A DNA stretch of 64,000 nt from Flavobacteriaceae bacterium PS02337 (GTDB lineage Bacteria > Bacteroidota > Bacteroidia > Flavobacteriales > Flavobacteriaceae). The position numbers were made by a program, and so were the translations under genes. Location of the stretch: assembly GCA_029959285.1 (NCBI GenBank), contig JASCOE010000007.1, positions 1-64,000 on the forward strand. The letters run 5' to 3'. The notes under the pieces are model-generated. The model was not told the DNA's origin, searched no databases, and saw only the letters and a program-made list of their open reading frames with translations. Below, in pieces: positions 62,153-64,000 of this stretch; position 1 is the first letter of the stretch; each line of letters begins with the position of its first letter.

Positions 62153-64000
62153 ATGAAGTTATTTTATTCTTTTTGTTTTATTTTTTTTATTGCAGGAAGT
62201 CAAGCGCAAAATCATCCTGCTACAGTAAATTATGATCTAAAAAAGAAGCGTTTGTTAATACAAACTTGTTCCGCTTATTTATATAATTCTAATCAAGGAT
62301 CAATTGATGCCGACAGTTCGGTAGTTTTAACTTGCAAGGCGTATAAACTTCCCGTTTTATTAGCTTATGATGAAGGTTATAATGATGGAACTTTTCTTAT
62401 TGGAAGTGATTTAATTGAAAAAGGAAATCTCGAAGCGGCAAAACAACTTTTTGCTAAATCGAAAGGCGAAAACAAATTAAAATTAGCTTTTCAATTAGGA
62501 AACTTCTACTTATTTAAATCTTTTGCAAAACCTGACGATTTAAAAAATGCAAATTTTTATATCTCTGAAGCTATGAAAATAAGCAAGGAATTGAAAATTA
62601 AAAAGTGGCAAGACGAAAGCACAATGCTTTTAGGCAAGTTTTATTTCCAAATTAATAATTATCCCGAAAGTAAAAAGTGTTTTCAACAAATTGTCGCACA
62701 ATGCAGAAAACAAGGTGACAAAGCTGCTTTAGCTTATGCTTTGCTCAATCAGGCAAGTTACCAATACGATTTAGATCCTGAAAAAGAAAAAATTCTAAAA
62801 GAAGCCCAAAGTTTATACGAAGCTTTAGGCATTCCAGAAAAAGTGATTGAAGCTAAAATGAAGATTTGCACCATCTATTTCTGGCATGGAAAAATTAACG
62901 ATGCTAAAAAAATTCTGTACCAAAATATTGCTGCGATGCGAAAAATCGGTTTTAGACAGCAGCAATTTGGAGAAACTACTATTTCGTACATCGAAGGTGT
63001 TCAGTTTAATATGAAAAGTGCTTTTTATTATGCTTTAAAAAGTGTAGAAACTATGGAAAATACCAAAGACTACACCTTTGCCGATATTTTCTACATGAGA
63101 TTAGGATTGATTTATTTAAATATGGGGCATTATGATGAAGCTTCAAAAATGGCTGAAAAAAGTATTCAATATGGGCAAAATGTCTACAACAGCGGTAGTT
63201 GGTATAAAAGCTTTGTAACAGCGGCGGCTTCTCTTTCTATGAAAGGAAAAAATAAAGAGGCAATTGAATACATGAATACGGTAACCAACAAATTTTCGCC
63301 TCCAAATAACTTTGACAAAATGCTGGTAAATTTTGCATACGCGAATTGTTACGCAAGAATTAAAAATTACGGTATAGCCGAAAATTATTTTGAAAAAACT
63401 GCTGCGGCTGCAGATGCTTTAGAATCTCCTCAAACTCACCGCGATGTTTGTAACAGTTATTCTTCTATTGCAATATTTTATGCTAATCGAGCTGATTATA
63501 AAAAGACAAAACTTTATGTCGATAAAATAGAAGCTTTATCCAAAAAATACAATAAAAAATATGCTTCCGAAGCTCTTTATATGTCAATCTATAAACTCGA
63601 TTCTGTAAATGGCGATTTTAAATCTGCTTTAGTGAGTCATAAAATTTATAAGAAATTTAGCGATTCGCTTTTAGATTATGCTAAAAATAAACAGATTGAA
63701 GAGCTGAGAATTCAATATGAAACCGAAAATAAAGAACAAAAAATCAAACTCTTAAATCAAGAATCTAATCTTAAAGAAACGGCATTAAAAAAATCAAAAT
63801 TATTAAACACGCTTTCTATTTGGAGTTTGGTTTTATTGGTTTTAATAATTGGATTATTATATAATAGATATCGTTTAAAACAGAAAAACAATGCCGAATT
63901 AGAACTTAAAGAAAAAGAAATCAATCAGAAAAACATAAATCTAAGACATTTGCTAGATGAAAAAGAATGGCTTTTGAAGGAAATTCATCATCGTGTAAAA
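62153..64000 (+). CDS. TPR sensor histidine kinase (HisKA_2 type), partial at the window edge, paralogue of 24905
   Basis: 616 codons remain open from the ATG at 62153 to the window end. Signal peptide MKLFYSFCFIFFIAGSQAQ; periplasmic TPR-like array to about residue 545; transmembrane helix LNTLSIWSLVLLVLIIGLLYN; coiled coil; then EKEWLLKEIHHRVK, the HisKA_2 box with His612/613, where the window stops. The ATPase domain lies beyond. It matches the kinase at 24905 throughout. It is divergent from the regulator at 59973 with a 206-base spacer; TATATTTG at 62106-62113 is a -7 box match. Confidence 0.94.
   Translation, partial: MKLFYSFCFIFFIAGSQAQNHPATVNYDLKKKRLLIQTCSAYLYNSNQGSIDADSSVVLTCKAYKLPVLLAYDEGYNDGTFLIGSDLIEKGNLEAAKQLFAKSKGENKLKLAFQLGNFYLFKSFAKPDDLKNANFYISEAMKISKELKIKKWQDESTMLLGKFYFQINNYPESKKCFQQIVAQCRKQGDKAALAYALLNQASYQYDLDPEKEKILKEAQSLYEALGIPEKVIEAKMKICTIYFWHGKINDAKKILYQNIAAMRKIGFRQQQFGETTISYIEGVQFNMKSAFYYALKSVETMENTKDYTFADIFYMRLGLIYLNMGHYDEASKMAEKSIQYGQNVYNSGSWYKSFVTAAASLSMKGKNKEAIEYMNTVTNKFSPPNNFDKMLVNFAYANCYARIKNYGIAENYFEKTAAAADALESPQTHRDVCNSYSSIAIFYANRADYKKTKLYVDKIEALSKKYNKKYASEALYMSIYKLDSVNGDFKSALVSHKIYKKFSDSLLDYAKNKQIEELRIQYETENKEQKIKLLNQESNLKETALKKSKLLNTLSIWSLVLLVLIIGLLYNRYRLKQKNNAELELKEKEINQKNINLRHLLDEKEWLLKEIHHRVK

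Noticed and set aside
1-64000. CRISPR arrays, tRNA and rRNA genes
   Set aside because: No regularly spaced repeats, no cloverleaf-like stretches with a TTCRA-type arm and no rRNA-like sequence were seen. A covariance search would be more sensitive.

Overview
The window reads as a stretch of chromosome from a Bacteroidota member of the Flavobacterium type. The evidence is the low-GC, A-rich DNA, two SusC/SusD pairs, Bacteroidetes-style promoter boxes (TTG about 17-23 nt upstream of TAnnTTTG) in place of Shine-Dalgarno sites, many exported proteins with SPI or SPII signals, and family content typical of flavobacteria. I saw no rRNA, tRNA, CRISPR array or prophage. The species assignment is inference.

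Layout. 1-200: the right end of an IS3-family element that has cut a short-chain dehydrogenase (SDR). 270-5540: small stress or regulatory genes (membrane protein, AraC, SnoaL-like protein plus SDR divergent from an HxlR regulator, exported HExxH protein, P-loop kinase, RraB-like protein). 6165-14220: an exported beta-helix protein and a compact polysaccharide locus (SusC, SusD, PL14-type lyase lipoprotein). 14302-18488: LLM oxidoreductase, biotin synthase and two alpha/beta hydrolases. 18855-22612: an operon of three exported hydrolases plus a DoxX protein, next to a divergent two-component pair (sigma-54-type response regulator and TPR histidine kinase, 22656-27340). 27415-35106: PNPOx-like protein, TSUP transporter, SnoaL-like protein, two more alpha/beta hydrolases with their AraC and LysR regulators, and an old yellow enzyme. 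35330-37184: DsrE, nucleoside deaminase and AraC. 37579-48344: polyphosphate kinase and mostly single metabolic or envelope genes, including a Crp/Fnr regulator and its likely target SDR. 48562-53175: a second SusC/SusD pair with a long leader that encodes a small peptide. 53934-59976: hypothetical exported proteins, a zinc-finger/FAD monooxygenase fusion, a metallo-hydrolase and a frameshifted alpha/beta hydrolase. 59973-64000: a second copy of the divergent response regulator/TPR kinase pair, cut by the window edge.

Themes. (1) Small-molecule hydrolases and flavin/NAD oxidoreductases are strongly over-represented, many beside a dedicated regulator, which suggests an accessory detoxification or catabolism region. 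(2) Several regulator-operator relationships are visible in the DNA: 21-bp-spaced direct repeats at identical positions upstream of two paralogous hydrolases; a mirror-symmetric divergent promoter between an old yellow enzyme and a DsrE gene; a perfect FNR-type box beside a Crp/Fnr protein that carries the matching recognition-helix residues; and a palindrome in front of the HxlR gene. (3) The best candidate for something undescribed is the SusC/SusD leader at 53176-53573: a near-consensus promoter, a 28-codon Cys-containing leader ORF and a 9-bp hairpin. All regulatory assignments are inference from sequence pattern and position.
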